Positions 14,877 to 15,173 of a stretch of DNA of 15,173 nt are shown here, one piece after another. Made by a program: the position numbers and the translations under genes. The stretch is taken from contig JAENWE010000378.1 in NCBI GenBank assembly GCA_016650185.1, forward strand, positions 1 to 15,173. The letters run 5' to 3'. Origin of the DNA: Vicinamibacteria bacterium. Its GTDB lineage: Bacteria; Acidobacteriota; Vicinamibacteria; Fen-336; JAGNNV01. The notes beneath the pieces are model-generated. The model worked only from the letters and a program-made list of their open reading frames with translations. It had not been told where the DNA came from and searched no databases. Within the stretch, counting starts at the first letter, position 1. Every line of letters begins with the position of its first letter.

Positions 14877-15173
14877 ATGGGACAAAGCAGTCTCGGCAGG
14901 ACGGCGAGATCGCTTCAGGCCACGCAGAACGATGCGGCCTTCGCGATGACGGTAGTTGGGTTTCTTTCAACGGTCACGGATGTAGCACGTGCTCAGCCGC
15001 TGAGGCCGGTCGATCCTGATCCTAGGATCGAGTTCGCCACGGTCAAACGTTATCACGTGCGTGCACCTCGCCAGCTCGGCTTCGCCCAATCAACTGATGA
15101 CGGTGGTACGAACGACCGGCGACCCCATCGGGTTGGCGCCCTCGGTGCGGGAGGCGGCAAAGCTGCTGCTAGC
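14877..15173 (+). CDS. Open frame running off the right edge, function unknown
   Basis: A stop-free plus-strand frame runs from ATG 14877 (next ATG at 14946) to the end of the window. From 14946 it begins 'MTVVGFLSTVTDVARAQ', a weak signal-peptide-like segment. It continues 'PDPRIEFATVKRYHV', which faintly recalls the 'FEVATVKR' start of a family of secreted soil-bacterial proteins. From about 15071 it reads into the DNA that nearly duplicates part of the ADOP gene. It matches that protein only for 'QLGFA', after which an inserted base puts it in a different frame and the product becomes Gly/Arg-rich. It could be a gene start, a decayed gene, or chance. No good ribosome-binding site is visible. 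Confidence 0.2.
   Translation, partial: MGQSSLGRTARSLQATQNDAAFAMTVVGFLSTVTDVARAQPLRPVDPDPRIEFATVKRYHVRAPRQLGFAQSTDDGGTNDRRPHRVGALGAGGGKAAAS
15071..15167 (+). repeat. Partial near-copy of the ADOP permease gene (matches 9998-10094)
   Basis: These ~97 bases repeat 9998-10094, inside the second periplasmic domain of the ADOP gene (residues ~711-743), with five substitutions and one inserted base (C at 15087). 15115-15157 is identical to 10041-10083 over 43 bases. The first two substitutions (15108, 15114) are synonymous in the ADOP frame; the changes at the right end are not. Homology starts abruptly at about 15071, with unrelated DNA to the left, so a whole second permease gene is not present here. 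Whether the match continues past 15173 is unknown. Confidence 0.9.

Noticed and set aside
14210..15019. Plus-strand open frame (269 codons)
   Set aside because: It is antisense to the DUF1697 gene, which has clear family motifs and a strong ribosome-binding site.
1..15173. tRNA, rRNA, CRISPR, transposase or phage genes
   Set aside because: I looked for these by eye on both strands and found no supporting pattern. A covariance-model scan would be decisive for structured RNAs.

Overview
The window is a high-GC bacterial chromosomal segment, cut inside a gene or gene fragment at both ends. The best taxonomic hint is a PadR-type regulator translationally coupled to a very large MacB/FtsX-like permease that carries an N-terminal prefix domain. 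This pairing (ADOP, 'acidobacterial duplicated orphan permease') is characteristic of Acidobacteriota and also occurs in some Gemmatimonadota. An acidobacterial soil or sediment genome is therefore the most likely source. This is inference from gene content, with no marker gene present.

Layout. Positions 1-320 (+) hold the C-terminal part of a YceI-family protein. Positions 666-1889 (+) encode a polytopic PIG-V-like GT-C glycosyltransferase. A long minus-strand block then runs from 7393 down to 1969. In its direction of transcription it holds a secreted DUF3224 protein, a TerB-like protein, a 924-residue secreted M14 zinc carboxypeptidase-like protein, a VapB/VapC toxin-antitoxin pair behind an AT-rich palindrome, and a frameshifted, 3'-truncated remnant of a D-aminoacylase-like amidohydrolase. 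Positions 7534-10553 (+) hold the PadR-ADOP pair, divergent from DUF3224. A minus-strand pair follows: a secreted M28 aminopeptidase (13184-11796) and a probable outer-membrane beta-barrel (11765-10527), whose 3' end overlaps the ADOP gene. Positions 13518-14174 (+) encode a cyclic-nucleotide-binding-domain protein with an unrecognised helical C-terminus. It is convergent with a DUF1697 protein (14791-14228, -). The last ~300 bases hold an open frame with no assigned function and a ~97-base near-copy of part of the ADOP gene.

Working together. Two secreted metallopeptidases of different families and the remains of a D-amino-acid deacylase suggest extracellular or periplasmic peptide scavenging. 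The M28 and barrel genes are close enough (30 bases) to be one transcript. The PadR-ADOP pair is a self-contained regulated permease unit without a visible ATPase. VapBC is an autonomous module inserted between the peptidase and the pseudogene.

I saw no rRNA, tRNA, CRISPR array, insertion sequence or phage gene, and no clearly novel multi-gene system. The most unusual items are the duplicated ADOP fragment at the right edge, the cNMP-binding protein with the unknown C-terminal half, the decaying amidohydrolase, and the long tail on the barrel protein.
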